Shown here piece by piece: positions 48,111-60,606 of a DNA stretch of 64,000 nucleotides. A model generated the notes under the pieces. It was not told where the DNA came from. It was given only the letters and a program-made list of their open reading frames with translations, and searched no databases. A program made the translations under genes and the position numbers. How positions within the stretch are numbered: the first letter of the stretch is position 1; each line of letters starts with the position of its first letter. The stretch is from Alectoria sarmentosa (taxonomy: Eukaryota; Ascomycota; Lecanoromycetes; Lecanorales; Parmeliaceae): the NCBI GenBank assembly GCA_009733775.1, contig WOGZ01000108.1:1-64000 (forward strand), given 5' to 3'.

Positions 48111-48576
48111 GCTTTAGGAGATGACTGGGGGTTTTGAATACTCACGCGGAGCCATTGTATGGACAACCTCCTGACGCAAGGGAAGGAGCCTCAAGGTTGG
48201 GAGTGCGCTCATGAAAGTTCAACTTGAAGGTCGAAGACTCGTTGTTTGTATGGGCTGGGACGGACATAAATTGGAGCCAATGGTAACCCCGGCCCATACA
48301 CAATGCCAAGACTAAATCCAAACCGAAGGACTGATCGGCCAAGTCAGCCGAGGCCATGAATACGCTAAAAGCGGCATCTTCGGGTGAGCACCACACTAAG
48401 CTAGGGGCAGATTCCTGTCTTCTTCATACGCCAAATCGCAGCCACACACATACAAATAATTAATGATAGCTTCGATCTTTGAGGTCAATTGCTTCTCTTC
48501 TTCGTTACACGTTAGGCTTCTTGATTAGGATAAGCAACGACTACATTTTTTCCATTTGCACGAGCGATCCGGTATA

Positions 48577-51170
48577 ATGGCTGAGATTGGTCTCGCCGCC
48601 AGTATCATCGGCCTCGCTGCCTTCGGGGCATCGGTGGCGACGACGCTTTATGAAACAGCCGATATTATGAAAAATGCCAACCAGCAAATACGTGCCCTGG
48701 CCAAACATGTCACGCAATTTACTGCTGTTCTAAATCATATGGGACAGGTGCTTAAGACGGACAAGATCAATTCCTCCAAAGAGGTTCTCCGTGACATTCG
48801 AAAGATAAAGCATTCTTGTAAACGAACATTCAGGGAAATTAAATCTACAGTGAAAGCAGAACGTTTTCGGCGTTTCGTCTGGCTGTTCAAGAGAACGAAA
48901 GCCATGGAGCTAGAGGCCCGACTGGATTCTCAACAGTCGATGCTACAATGCATGATACATACACTCACAGTGTCAAAACTGAGCCACATGGATTCAAGGT
49001 ATGCAAAAATCCGAAAATAGTTGGGTGACAGTCACCTAAGATCTATAGGTCCAGAGAAGATTCTGGACACATCGCTAGCCTGAAGGTGGAGATCACACTC
49101 CTGAAGACATTTATTAAGGAGAACTACGATAATTTGTCAGCGCTGCACCGCGCTGAAAATCTCAGCGCTCAACGATCGAGGACCCAATATCAGCCAATGC
49201 CCAGAGACGGCAGTCATTCAACGATACACTATCCCTATGCGGACGGTAGCATCTTCCCATCAGATCCAATAAGTGCATCCAGCGCCTTCGAGCCTCCAAT
49301 AACACGGTCTCCATCGCCTACTTCAAATGCCCCCAAGTCCGACAACGAAGAATCAAACACTGATGATGGGGGTGATGATGATGATCATAATGATGCTAGT
49401 AGCACAGGGTCCAAAGGTCAGAACGATCATGACGGTGCTGGACCCACCCGCGACACTTCAAGTGCAACAGGATTGATCTCAGGAATTCCACATTCTGATC
49501 CATTTCGCGAATCGAATCTTCTAGTTCAAATGATTCCGTACACACCAGGCGGTTCTGACCCGCTTCGTTCCGATCGCCTCATCGCTGGTGGGCATGGTCC
49601 GGACAGCGGTACAACATCTGCAACACAAGAAGTGACAAAAAGCGTTCGCTTACTACTGGACAAGTGGACAACTTCGGGATCTGCACCCATTTCCAATATT
49701 TTAGACGAAGAAGCTGCTAGAGAAAGTAATGAAGCGTTAGTAGGAGGGCCATCGCTTGTTCTCGATCTTGCTAACATTGTTCTTTCAGTGAGCTGGCCAA
49801 CAAACATAGAATCCCGGACCCTCAATTCGAAAGGCACAGAATTTCGTCATCCCCTCTTTATTTTGATCCTACAGATGACCCAAGAGCGTATGAAGATTCT
49901 CGTCGTTTTCAGGGTGGTCGCATGCCGCCACCTTCGCAATGGAATAATCCACGGCCATCATACGGAAGTGATCCTTATGGAGAGATGGATTTCTCGAGTA
50001 AATTCCGTAACCAGTTTCAACCACCAAGTAGACAATTGGGAGGGGAGATACTGACCAAACTACGCGCTGCGAGGGGCGGAATCTATTACATAAAAAGTAA
50101 CAAGTTCAAGCAGATACATTATGTTGATCAGTATCCTATCTACATTTGCACTTTTGTGCCTTCACACATGATTCCATATGGCGAAGACAGGTGTCAGAAC
50201 ACCGAGATAGGTGTAGGTCTAATTCGAAGAGAAGCTCTAGATCTCCTCGCATACTCATACACCACAAGCGAAACGGGCAACTTTTCGATTTCAGGTAATC
50301 TTGGGCTCGTAAGTGAGAGGTACACATTTAATGTCTAAAATGCACCAACTGACTTTGCCTGAAAAGGGAGAAATCGAAGAGCTTGTCAGACTTTCGTTCC
50401 AAGCCCTCGAACGAAACCTCGAAGAACGTTCGACGACAGTCATCAACGAAAGAGGTTGGGGTGAAGCTATTAGTGCCATGAACCGTGAAATGCCAGAAAT
50501 GCGTTCTAACGAGCCTTGGGCGGCACCTCAATATCCTCCGACAAGGCTGGAAGATTGGAATCAAAACAATGCTCTACACGACAGACACTTTAGGTCCCGA
50601 CCTTATACCGAATATGAAGAAATCTATCCGGATGAGAGCACTCCGGCTGAAGCTCCTCTCCCGCGTCTTCACACTCGCGAACACTCATCTGCAAGGCGGC
50701 GTGCAAGGCCCATCAGAACTTCGCCACCCATTGAAGACGGGCGCCAGGAACAAGATACAACGAAAAGAGCACGGTCAGAAGTGAGATTCACGCTTCCTCG
50801 AGTGCAGCTTGTTTCCGGTACTGCAGACATCGCCAAGGAAGCCCAAACAAGTTCAGCTAAACCCAATTATCGTACAATCAAGACGGACGAGGAGCTCCTC
50901 TTAGTACGCCAGAGACTCGAACGGGCCAAGAAAAGGAAAGAGGAAGCTGAGAAAGCCAAGGACATTGCCACCGCATTTGACTTGACCACTTATGGTATTC
51001 CGGACATGGAAGCGAAGTTGGAAGGGTTACTGAACCAGCAGCGTGAGGAGCGGGAGAAGTCGCATGCTCCAGTATCTCAGAACGAGAAAAACAAGACATC
51101 TCGTCACACTGAAGTGGAGACGGAAAGCGAGTACGACGATGATGAGGGTGGATCGGAAGCCGAAGCTTAA
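48577..51170 (+). CDS. PigL/Helo-like N-terminal domain protein, 810 residues, four exons
   Basis: Exons: 48577-48998, 49049-49739, 49793-50308, 50367-51170 (introns 50, 53 and 58 nt). The N-terminus MAEIGLAASIIGLAAFGASVATTLYETADIM with helices to about residue 140 matches the fungal N-terminal domain found on STAND/NLR-like proteins and in the azaphilone-cluster protein L family, a Helo-like helical bundle. No NACHT or repeat domain follows. Instead there is a disordered acidic linker, then a compact conserved-looking module (about residues 460-570: GGIYYIKSNKFKQIHYVDQYPIYICTF without its last residues, GVGLIRREALDLLAYSY, IEELVRLSFQALE) and a charged coiled-coil C-terminus. Such modules occur in uncharacterised fungal proteins. 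The acceptor of intron 2 (gtgag at 49792) is the least certain. Role unknown; membrane or signalling functions are conjecture. Confidence 0.75.
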
Positions 51171-53166
51171 TACGACTGAGCTCTTTGAGAGGATCTCGGA
51201 TGCCCGTGAAGAAGCGAATCAAAGCTTATCGACCATTCCATCGTCTGCTGGGGTTGTTATCTTGCTTGGCATTCAGAATCCATCCGCATTCCGTTGATCC
51301 TAAGAATTAAGCCTTATAGATGTCAAGCGAAAGGGCAATCTAAAGCAGCAGACGCTGGAATGGTAAGGAAGGAGTGGGTTCTTTGTCATTTTCATAGGAC
51401 ATCAACGGCCCAGCTCAACCTTCCTTGCAGCTCCCGAACAACTCAGATACTAGTTGGCAAGACAACCGAGTTTTCGGGGAGGCGACCTTTTACGACGACC
51501 TTTATAGACATGTATCATATATGACCCTAGCTTATAATCAAGAGCTGCTGTTATTGTTCAGAAGAGCAAGAAAGGCAGCTTGAATGGAGTGTCGAGACGG
51601 CAGAATGTTTCAGTGCAGGGACATAGTAGATGAAAGCCTAAAATGTTTCCACTGACCTTCAGCTTCTGACCGTTCTTCACCAAGTAAGGATAGCGTCACT
51701 CCGCAGTTCAAGAAGACAGAAATCTGCCCCCAACTCAAAGTGTCGCTCGCCCCAGTATGCCGCTTTCAGATGCGGGCTAGACGATAGAGATTACTCTGTG
51801 AACATTCCTGTCCTAATATGTACCATTCCATATCTCTGCACAATGCAATTTGTTGCCTTGAACGCTGTCCAAGAAACAAAGAAAGGTTGCGAGCACGAGT
51901 GTCCAAGACCTTGCGGAGATCTATGCGAGCCCAAAAATGCCAAGTCGTATCATTCGATATTCATTCCTCTACCATGGGGACACGGCGTCGCCAGGCAGGC
52001 AGCTGAGATGTCATCAAGCGCAGATACCAGAGGAAGGTTCGCCTTCAGGTCCAGATAGTAACAAAGTCATGAAGCGTTGCAAACATACTTATCCGAGTCC
52101 ATTGTTACGAACTGCCTTTGAACATTGATTTACCCTTGTCCAGCAAGCGGCGGAGCAGCGCTGATTTGTAGATAGACACAAAGTGCACGCATACTTGCAA
52201 ATATTTGCAATTATCAGCATTGACGGTATGATTGGTTGAGAAAAACACATGGAAGTTTGTAACACAGTGTGTGGAAGACCCATACACGACCTACCTGCAA
52301 TCATAGCTGCAAAGCTCCCTGCCCTGTCTCCTTTGCACGGAAACCCTGCGCAATCCAGCCGCCATTCATTCGAAATATAGCAAAGCTACGTCATGAGCCT
52401 TGCGTATACCACGTGCTGAGGATATTGTTTCCTGGGTCTTCGGACGGTGTCCATTACCATATTCAAAGTACTGTGCAAAGCTGTCAGCTTGTGGGCATCG
52501 ATATCCGTCCGTCCATTTTGTGGGGAGGTCCGTCCGTCCAGCTGTTGCGCGTGTTGTTCAGATTTGCGCGCCTCCAACAATTCAAAAAAGGGGAATTGCT
52601 TGTAGACTTTTGTTTTTGGCCATCTACTTTTGAGGAGACGGGGGGGGGGGCCGATCTTGATGAGGAATCCTGGCGTCGTGCCAGGCATATTGGACACATA
52701 TCCTTACCCTGGAGAGTATGCCTGCATGGACGTGTGATCACGTTCAAACTTCTATAACTATGGAATGGATATTGAAAGGGTCAATCGTGGGCCCCTGAAG
52801 AATAGCAGCGCCGAACCATTCTCTGCCCTCCGGGATTAAGAGCCGCCCAACTTGCTCTGCGGCCCTTTACGAAAACCTCAACTGCTATGATGGATGTAAG
52901 TCCTTTTTTTGTACTGCTTCTTCACGGTGCTGCCTTTCGCTGTAGCTTTATAGGGCTGTTAGTGTTGGGTTCGGAAATGTTGTACTCTTGCTATTTTATA
53001 TGTTGAACTTTTTACGTGACTGACGGTTAAAATAAAGAGTCTTGTTTTCAAGGGTAAATGTATATATACTTTCTTTCCCATTTTTCTATTTTTTATCTCA
53101 TTTTTGTTTTCGTTGTTTTCATTTAATATTATTATCCTATAATATTGTTTGTATTATTAAAAAGTA
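51171..53166. other. Intergenic, no gene seen
   Basis: Only short overlapping ORFs. A G-run lies near 52638-52650. From about 52,960 to 53,165 the DNA is T-rich and may be an intron or leader of the following gene; an ATGATGGAT/gtaagt donor-like site lies near 52888. Confidence 0.4.
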
Positions 53167-54027
53167 GAGCTGATTTCGAGCGCTTAAACAGCATCGTCGT
53201 CAAGAGCAAAATAGAAGACAGTGGATCCACTGATGACCAGATTCGTGCCGACTTTCGTGGACTCGGGAATGCTATCCTCAAGCTTGCGCATAAAAGCCTT
53301 CGAGCCACGATCGAGTTGAAAAGCTGTCATAGCGACGATCCAGGAAAGAAAGAGCCCTTTTGGCTGCAGGGTTGGCCCGACCTCACGCCAGAGCTTCAAT
53401 ATTATCGAGTCAGAAGTGCAATCTTCAACATTGTACTTGACGCATACTTCAAAAAGCCGTACTTTGGGCTTAATGGAAGAACAGAGCGAGCTTTGCGAGA
53501 TTTTGAATGCAGTTTAAAAAAGAATGGCGAGAGTACGAACTTCTGATCCTTTTATTCTCGTCCAAGCACAGATGACTGAAGGAGTTTCGCCGGCAGACAT
53601 AGTAGAATAGCGCAGGAGAATGGTGACCGCTGCTCAAGCTTTGCGGCCAATCGACGAAATACCACACTCGGCGGCAAAAGGTATCTGCGAAATATTCATG
53701 CCCATTTTCACACCCCCTTCGAACGGACCCACAACGACACCATACCCCGAGATTCTAGAGCTTTGTGAGAAGGCTGAACGGATTTCATTGACACTCAGGC
53801 AGAGCAGGGCTACATTCACAGTATCCCTCGCACCAAAGGATCAAATGATTGATCAACCAGAAGATTCGAAATTGGAGCTTGTTGCCGTAGAGGGCCAGTC
53901 GTCTTCTATTTCTGTAAAAGTTAGACATACCGTTTTTGGCGGCCTTGTCAAAACGATTTCGTTTCCTGGCGAGGAAGATGCGGTCATGACTGTGGAGAAG
54001 CCAATTGTTGTAGGCTATTATGCTTGA
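53167..54027 (+). pseudogene. Probable broken gene of an uncharacterised fungal family
   Basis: Two open stretches in different frames look like one protein. 53167-53534 encodes a helical segment (ADFERLNSIV, then FRGLGNAILKLAHKSL and YYRVRSAIFNIVLDAYF). From about 53534 the downstream frame continues VRTSDPFILVQAQ...PADIVE, hits TAG at 53608, then RRMVTAAQALRPIDEIP to the stop at 54027. The passage needs one base out of frame and one stop where a Trp codon would fit. An intron from gtacga at 53535 to an AAG acceptor at 53637 would also rescue it. I see no good start; the first exon may lie near 52888. The family recalls proteins found near Helo-like genes in related fungi. No known function. 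Confidence 0.45.
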
Positions 54028-54641
54028 CTGGTGGAGGAAAGGTGACAATATCAAACGACCGTCTGAGCAGATCGTATCAGCACGCAGACAAGGGAGACCG
54101 GATGAGTGATACCGAACAAATACCCTGAAAGCTCCTGAGCTGTACAATACGTGAGGATGGATTTCGCCTTCTCTTCCATTACTTTGTAAATCGTCCATTT
54201 AGATTTCTTCTGTCAAGATTTGGGGTTCCCAGCCTCCTCCCAGCCACTTTTTCACCAAGTCACCTTATCTAGTATGGTACATAAGACCTGTCCAGCATGG
54301 AAAAGATGATCATTCCATTTTACACATCCCATACCTGATATTTTGACATCTTCGACGTTTCATCCGATTATGTAAAAACTAGCGGCGTCACCTTGCCATG
54401 TTTGGTATATCACGTAGATCCGGCAATGTCAAGGCTCCTGGCTAGATACTGACTACGTCCAAATCGCCGTAGCAAGCATGCTTCATTTGTAACTCCTCAC
54501 GTACATCTGTGTACATCATTTCCCACGACCGTTGGACCATTGCAACTAGTCAGCCTCCCCTCAACTGGATGTGTCCGACGCTGGATTCCTTACCAGCATC
54601 ATACCCTTCAACTCCCAAGGACACAGACATCTGAAACTCAC

Positions 54642-54964
54642 CATTCGTAGACCTTTCCATATTCCTTGATTGAAGCAACTCCAGAAAGAAGATGGCTCCG
54701 GACAGACTGACCGTCGCGCTGCTGTGTCAGCTAATACGATGAGATCCACACCCAGCGCTTACTTACCCGTGGCATTTCGAACCCGACGACCCAATCGAAC
54801 TGACCGAGCTTCAGTTCCAGCAGCCCGTGTGTGCGTGTATCGAGCGCAGCTTCATCTGCAATCTGCGCACGCCGCTCAAGGGCCACAGAAGGTTTCAACT
54901 CGTCGTCTTTCCTGGAGACAAGACTATCTATCCAAGAAGTCGAAGTTCGAATTTCCAGTCTGAT
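54642..54964 (-). CDS. Possible spliced ORF of unknown function (partial)
   Basis: A minus-strand frame ends LKLGQFDWVVGFEMPR exactly at a gtaagt donor (54766). A 45-nt intron leads in phase to a second segment, QRDGQSVRSHLL...KEYGKVYE, which ends at a gtgagt donor (54641). Two strong donors in register suggest a real gene, but I cannot place its start or its last exon, and I do not recognise the protein. Opposite-strand ORFs here look random. Confidence 0.3.
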
Positions 54965-54967
54965 CAA

Positions 54968-55770
54968 AATCCCATTCCATCATCGAGCGAGATGTTTCTC
55001 ATCGTTGCCATCAACGAACGAACGAGCTCTCGTACACATCTACTAGCTCTACAACACCCATTCCCATTCCCACTTCCGCAAGACGCCCAAAATCTTCAAT
55101 CGACCTACTTCCAAAAAACCTCACATCGCATCTGCTAAACCCCCCCCCACCATTTAAACAATAGCTACCCACAATACTCAAGCTAACACAACCGGCCTTG
55201 CAACAAATCCGCCTTAAAGCTCCTCGACCAGAATGCCCCACTTGAAATCAAAGTTCTTGCCAAAGAAGAAAGCATTTGGATGGTCGTCGTGGTTTCAAGC
55301 TGAATCAAGAGCCGTCTGGTTTGGTATCATGTTATTTTTGATAAGAGAGAGAGGCAATGGGAGCCGACCACGATGCCCAACGTGCAGGAAAGCTCGCCGT
55401 GTAAAGAATGCGGTTTTGAGGTAATCAGGTTTCCGTAAAGTGGACGGATTTGATTGGGTAAGGATGGGTAGGTTCGTGGCCCGGTCGTGGGGATATTGGA
55501 GTGTGTCAAGAGAATTTGGGTCTTGTCACATGCAAAAATCTCACTGTATCGAGATGTAGTTTGGAGAAACAGCTTGCGTAAGCAAACGCATTTACAGCGA
55601 TCGAATTGGTGGACTTGAGAGATTGTGGTGAGGTGGGCCTTGGTCATACGGCATTTTTGGCCAAACCTTCGCCAGAGCGGGGGACCCCCATATTCGTGCT
55701 GAGATGCCTCAGTCAAAGAACAATTGGCACAGTGGATTAGTGATCTGTCATTTCTTTTCTCATTACTAAT
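54968..55770. other. Intergenic, no supported gene
   Basis: Short ORFs on both strands without motifs; may contain the 5' part of the uncertain minus-strand gene and the 3' region of the AT-hook gene. Confidence 0.35.
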
Positions 55771-58420
55771 TTACTCTATGCTAGAGATCCATTCAAGCGC
55801 TCCTCTTTCCTCCAGCAAGGTCGGTTTGAAATACAATGCTCTCTCTCGTATGTGCTCCGGCAGCTTATTCTGTAAGAGAGGTGCATTCAGTATATTCAGA
55901 TAACGCTCCTCGGCTGCGAGGGTGATTAGCGAACAGCAATGACACAATTGGTGACTTCTCGTGAACGTACTTGTTAAGCCTCCTGCATATCCTTTCTCTA
56001 GCTGGAAGTACAAAGCTATGTCCTCCGTCTTGGACCAAGATGTTCTCGACTCGACATGACCATTGACTTGATGGGACCCCATTCTTGCCCGGGCTTCATC
56101 CTCTTTGATTTGTCTCAGGGTTCGCGTCGCCCCTCGACGTGTTTCATCCTCTTTCTCTCTGGACGCCATAATCATCTTATGCAAAGTCTCGGTCTTCCTC
56201 GCGGTGTCCTGCTGCGATTGCTGGGAAGACTGGGCAAGCTCTTTTGACCGCTTGCTGTAATCCACTGCATTTTGTTTCATTTTTCTTTTCCTCTCCTGTT
56301 CCATCAGATTCTTGGAGAAAGCTCTTTTCATGTCCTTCAAGCATGGAAATATCTTCCAAGTGGTGGGCCTCACAATGGGTCGGCTGGTCGGGACTGGCTT
56401 GGCCTTCCAGTGTGTGGCTTTTTCACACAACAGAATCGCCATTTTCTGCAGATGAACAATCTCTCTGAGTCTGTTGACGGTCTCATTGAGAGTCTCGAGA
56501 TCGCAGGGCTGATCAGAACAGTAGAGCCGGGATGTTAAAGCCGACTGCAGCAGAAATACCATTGCCGGGATTGCCCGCGCATAGATATCCCTGATCATCT
56601 CCGAGCTTTTGGGAGCAGCAGTCTTCTCTGACAATCTTCTGATTCGATCTTCTATTGCAGCAAGGCTCTGTCTCAATTGGTCATTCAGCCCATCAAGAGA
56701 CCCATGATCAATTCCCTCGAAGGGCAAAAGCTGTTCGTACAAAACCCTGGCTTCTCTCACGTCCTGGATCAAGTCTTTTATAGAACCCGTCAAGAGTTTT
56801 GGCATAAGGTTCAGTGGTAGCTTTGGACCGCATATAGAGCGCGCGCCCTCGAGGACAGTCTTCCATGCCTCGTTTTGGCCAAAGAGCTCTAGTTCCTCTT
56901 CTCTTTCATCCTCCTCCTTGTCGGTTTCCATGACCTCCGTGAGGCTTTCGAGATCAGAATCCTGTTCGTCAGCTTCTGCGCCTCCTTCTTCTCCTTCATC
57001 CGGTTGAAACGACGTCTGGTCATCCCTGTCTGTGGCCTTTCCCAGATATTTTCTTCCATCTCTCTCAGACTCCTCCTCTTCTTGACCCTCATCGTTGGTT
57101 TTCTGTGCTCTGGCCCGAGCAGGAGTTTCTTCATTCCGTACGCTCATGGTGATGTCTCTGGTTCTTTCTCTGACTTGCGAATCGACCCTCGGGCTGAGTG
57201 GCATAGATACAGATGCATGCTCAAGGCTTCTTCGCTGTTTCGCAGCTCTTCGAGCGTCACGCTCAGGCTTCTTTGTCAGATCAACATTCGCATTCAGGAT
57301 GCCATCTTTGAGACCGTTCGCAGCGGCGCTAGAGCGTGTAGATTTAGAGTTCGGTGCTCCTTCCCTATAATCATCTCCAAATTTAGTCTTGGAAGATTTT
57401 GATGCGGCCTTCTGTCGTGTTTCCTGCGGAGAAATTTCAATTGGTGTCCCAAGGTCTTCTCTAAATTCGACTCCGGGATTCACGAGTCCTTCTGTTCGTC
57501 CTCTGCGCCATGGTTTGACTTGTAGATCATGCGTTTTTTTCCGTTGCCCTTTTATTATCGAACTCGTCTTCCTGGTTGAAGACGGTTTCACCCGCGGGGG
57601 TCGTCCTCGGGGTCGCGGAGTCGCCGCAGGAATCGTGACTTTTGTCGTAATTGTAGTAGGAAGTGGAGCTGGCTTCTCACCTTGCTTCACAGGACTAGGC
57701 TGAGGATCCCAAATATCACCGCTCCTCTGCACTGCCGGATATACCTGCATCACATGCCTTTTCCCATTTCCCGTCTTCGGTCTGGGCAATTTCCCAGGAG
57801 CCTCCTTCACAACTACTAAGGATTGTCGGTCGGGCTTGCCTCCATTTCCCGCATCGCCATTGGTAGAATTTGTAAAGGGCTCGTCGCTAGTCTCAGCGAT
57901 CTCGCTCCCTAACGCGACTCGCTTCTTTGGAGACTCATCCACCACATCTACCTTCTGACGCTTCCTCTTGCCTTGTACCGCATGTTTTGGAGAGGATGTT
58001 AAGACGTTGTTGAAGGCGAGATGATTTACGATGCTAGCAGCATCTTCCGCAGATCGATCCTGCGGATCGAGCATAATTTCCTTCGCAAGCTTCTGTGAAA
58101 CCACAAAGGGTTCATGAATAGTCGCTAGATCTGGGGGCGGCTCTGTAGTGTCTACCTTTTCTTGCACTGGGGGATCAATTTTAGGTGCATTGTTCTTCGA
58201 CCAGCCAAGAAATTTCCCAAACATTGTTTTCTAGTAACGGATCAGTCGTTGCACTGAGTTGGTTTGATTGTGTTAATGGACTTACTGTTGGCGAAGTTGG
58301 CAGGGTATCGCGTCGCACGGTTGCCAAAGCTTCGCGGAGAATCTTGGCGCTCGGACTCTCGCCTAAAGTTGCCATTGGTGCCATGTCTGAAGCGTTCCCT
58401 TTCCTAACCGCACCAATCAT
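55771..58420 (-). CDS. AT-hook nuclear protein with C-terminal SANT/Myb-like segment, three exons
   Basis: Predicted 845-residue nuclear protein. Exons on the minus strand: 58420-58286, 58230-55971, 55913-55771. Intron 1 (55 nt, gtaagt...ctag) adds a 45-residue N-terminus in phase. Intron 2 is a 57-nt stretch without stops, so it is easily missed. The middle is highly charged with a basic AT-hook, PRPRGRPPRV (near residue 255), a nuclear-localisation-like KRKRQK and a long acidic run. A helical domain follows (about 500-680), then a Lys/Gln-rich coil. The end has WSKTEDIALYFQLEKGY and TEERYLNILNAPLLQNK, like the helices of a SANT/Myb fold. DNA or chromatin binding is likely; the family is not recognised. 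The start may also be the ATG at 58384. Confidence 0.72.
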
Positions 58421-58494
58421 TCCATCAGCAGTCGAGGAAATAGTTGCATTGAGTGATGATGTTCTTCTGAAGATTCAGAACAGAGTGAAGCAAC
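58421..58494. promoter_or_regulatory. Very short divergent promoter between AT-hook gene and RRD1
   Basis: If both starts are right, 74 bp separate the two ATG codons (110 bp if the AT-hook gene starts at 58384), so 5' leaders must overlap the neighbouring gene. No TATA box is evident. Confidence 0.45.
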
Positions 58495-60156
58495 ATGAAG
58501 ATGGATCAGCCTGCTGCGACATCAGTCCATCACAGTGCCTCAACTGCACCTTCCTTGGATCTCTTGAGCCGTACTCAACCACACACATTCATAAAACCTC
58601 TCAAGAAAATTGATGAAGGCCAAGATGTGTCGACTTTCCTTATTTCAAAAGCATACGGCGATATCATGACTTTCCTACTCCAGCTCAATCGAGCAATGTT
58701 TCCATTATACAATCGGAACATTTCCACGTCAGGTAAAAACCGAGTCCAAACCTGGGACGTTGATTGCCAAGCCATCGAATATTCAGAGACCGTGCGAAAT
58801 CTCAGACGCCTACTTGAAGAACTCGATCAGGTCATAGACGAAGTACCGCCTGATCCTGGTCCCCGTCGATTTGGTAATGCGAGTTTCAAGAAATGGTATC
58901 AGACGGTTGAAGAGCGAACCTCAGATCTTTTGAAATCGCGTCTATCCAAGTCCACTCTGCAATACCCTCATGATTCAGATGTCACAGCTGATTCAGAGCT
59001 CTCATCCTACTTCCTCGGTAGCTTTGGCTCTTCCCAACGTCTTGACTATGGTTCCGGCCACGAACTCTCCTTCCTCGCATTTCTTGGTTGCATATGGAAA
59101 CTTGGCGGCTTCACTTCCTCGTCGGAACATCCTCACCCAGGAAATGAAGAAAGAGCCATAGTGCTCGGACTTATCGTCCCTTATCTCACTTTGATCCGTC
59201 GTCTCATCCTAACATACACTCTCGAACCCGCCGGCTCCCACGGCGTATGGGGCCTAGACGACCACTCGTTCATCCCTTACATCTTCGGCAGTGCGCAATA
59301 CGGCCCGACTATCTCCCCCAGCGACCAAACACCCATCGAAGGATCCCGCCCCAACGCCCCTGACCCCGCAGACGTAGCCAAAATCTCCGCCGTCAAGAGG
59401 CAAAGGCACCAGAACATGTACTTCGGCGCCATCGGCTTCATCCACGATGTCAAAAAAGGACCGTTCTGGGAGCATTCGCCCATGCTCTACGACATCTCCG
59501 GCATCCGCACTGGATGGGGGAAAATCAACAAAGGCATGATCAAAATGTACAACGCAGAAGTCCTCTCCAAATTCCCAGTCGTGCAACACTTCCCCTTCGG
59601 CTCCCTCTTCAGCTTCGACCAAGACCCAAACGCCAAACCTCCACCCACATCAATACACGCAGCTAACCAGCCCGTCAGAGACGGCTTCGGCTCATCGACA
59701 GCAGAAAAAGTTGCAGCCCCTCGCGCATCTCCTCAATCAGGCACTCCAGCGCCGTGGGCAAGCCCAGCAACGAGCGTACCGGGTGTTGTCGAAGCGGGTA
59801 CGGCAGCGCCGCGGGCAAGTAGAGGGCCACCCATGCCTGGTCCCTCGGTGGGCACTGCGGCTCCTTGGGCGAGAGGACGGACGGCAATGATCAATCCGGG
59901 AGACGGTGCAGCGGCTCCGTTGGCACGCAAAGGGACGCCCTCGTCTGCTGCCGAATTAGGGACAGCGGCGCCGTGGGCGAGTAGTCAACTGGCAGCTGCG
60001 AGTGCTGCTTCATCCCCCACAAGATTTCCTCCGTCGGGCGCTAGATCTCCGCCTCTGCCTGCAGGGAGAACAAGACCACCGGAGGCAGCCGGCGACGATA
60101 GTGCTGCGCAGTCAATGCCTCCGCCCACAAGGGCTCCCTGGGCGAAGCCGCCCTAG
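58495..60156 (+). CDS. RRD1: Serine/threonine protein phosphatase 2A activator (PTPA), RRD1 type
   Basis: Intronless, 553 residues. PTPA is a peptidyl-prolyl isomerase-like chaperone that activates the PP2A catalytic subunit in cytoplasm and nucleus. The conserved domain spans about residues 30-385: [39 protein letters not shown], the nucleotide/peptide-binding signature [19 protein letters not shown] (about 243-261), [14 protein letters not shown] and [21 protein letters not shown] long Ala/Pro-rich tail (about 390-553) repeats AAPWA-type motifs and ends RAPWAKPP, as in fungal RRD1 but not the shorter RRD2. First ATG chosen; a second ATG follows two codons later. Confidence 0.95.
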   Translation: MKMDQPAATSVHHSASTAPSLDLLSRTQPHTFIKPLKKIDEGQDVSTFLISKAYGDIMTFLLQLNRAMFPLYNRNISTSGKNRVQTWDVDCQAIEYSETVRNLRRLLEELDQVIDEVPPDPGPRRFGNASFKKWYQTVEERTSDLLKSRLSKSTLQYPHDSDVTADSELSSYFLGSFGSSQRLDYGSGHELSFLAFLGCIWKLGGFTSSSEHPHPGNEERAIVLGLIVPYLTLIRRLILTYTLEPAGSHGVWGLDDHSFIPYIFGSAQYGPTISPSDQTPIEGSRPNAPDPADVAKISAVKRQRHQNMYFGAIGFIHDVKKGPFWEHSPMLYDISGIRTGWGKINKGMIKMYNAEVLSKFPVVQHFPFGSLFSFDQDPNAKPPPTSIHAANQPVRDGFGSSTAEKVAAPRASPQSGTPAPWASPATSVPGVVEAGTAAPRASRGPPMPGPSVGTAAPWARGRTAMINPGDGAAAPLARKGTPSSAAELGTAAPWASSQLAAASAASSPTRFPPSGARSPPLPAGRTRPPEAAGDDSAAQSMPPPTRAPWAKPP

Positions 60157-60606
60157 ATGCTGGTCAACATTAGAATTGCATGACTTTTTGCTGAACAAAG
60201 GGGCCCCCGGCTCTAGTGTTACCATGATTCATTACGCAGATACCCAAGCATCTTTTACAATCTGAAACCTCCTCTGAGTGTTTACAATGTATGTATTCCT
60301 ATGGTTCCTAGAGACGAGCACTATAAAGATACGTGCATACGCGCTATCAATGGTATTTAGTCGCCCCCACGCACGCACGCAAGCAGGCAAGCAAGCGAAA
60401 CGCCGCTCGTCGCAAATTCAGACAACCCCGAATCAAACATTGCATCGCTTGTCATGTTGCATGTTCAAAACCAAAGACAGATGAACCCCTTGTAAACACC
60501 ACGTAGTCGAGATTTCTGTCCACTTACATCCACTCACTTCCACACTACCCATATCAATCCCTTTGGATCCCGTAGCTCCCCTCCTGCTCATCCTCGAGTG
60601 AAGATT
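60157..60606. other. Intergenic between convergent genes
   Basis: 3' regions of RRD1 and the kinase gene. A short GCACGCACGCAAGCAGGCAAGC-like run lies near 60370-60400 (imperfect tetramers). No gene seen. Confidence 0.5.
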
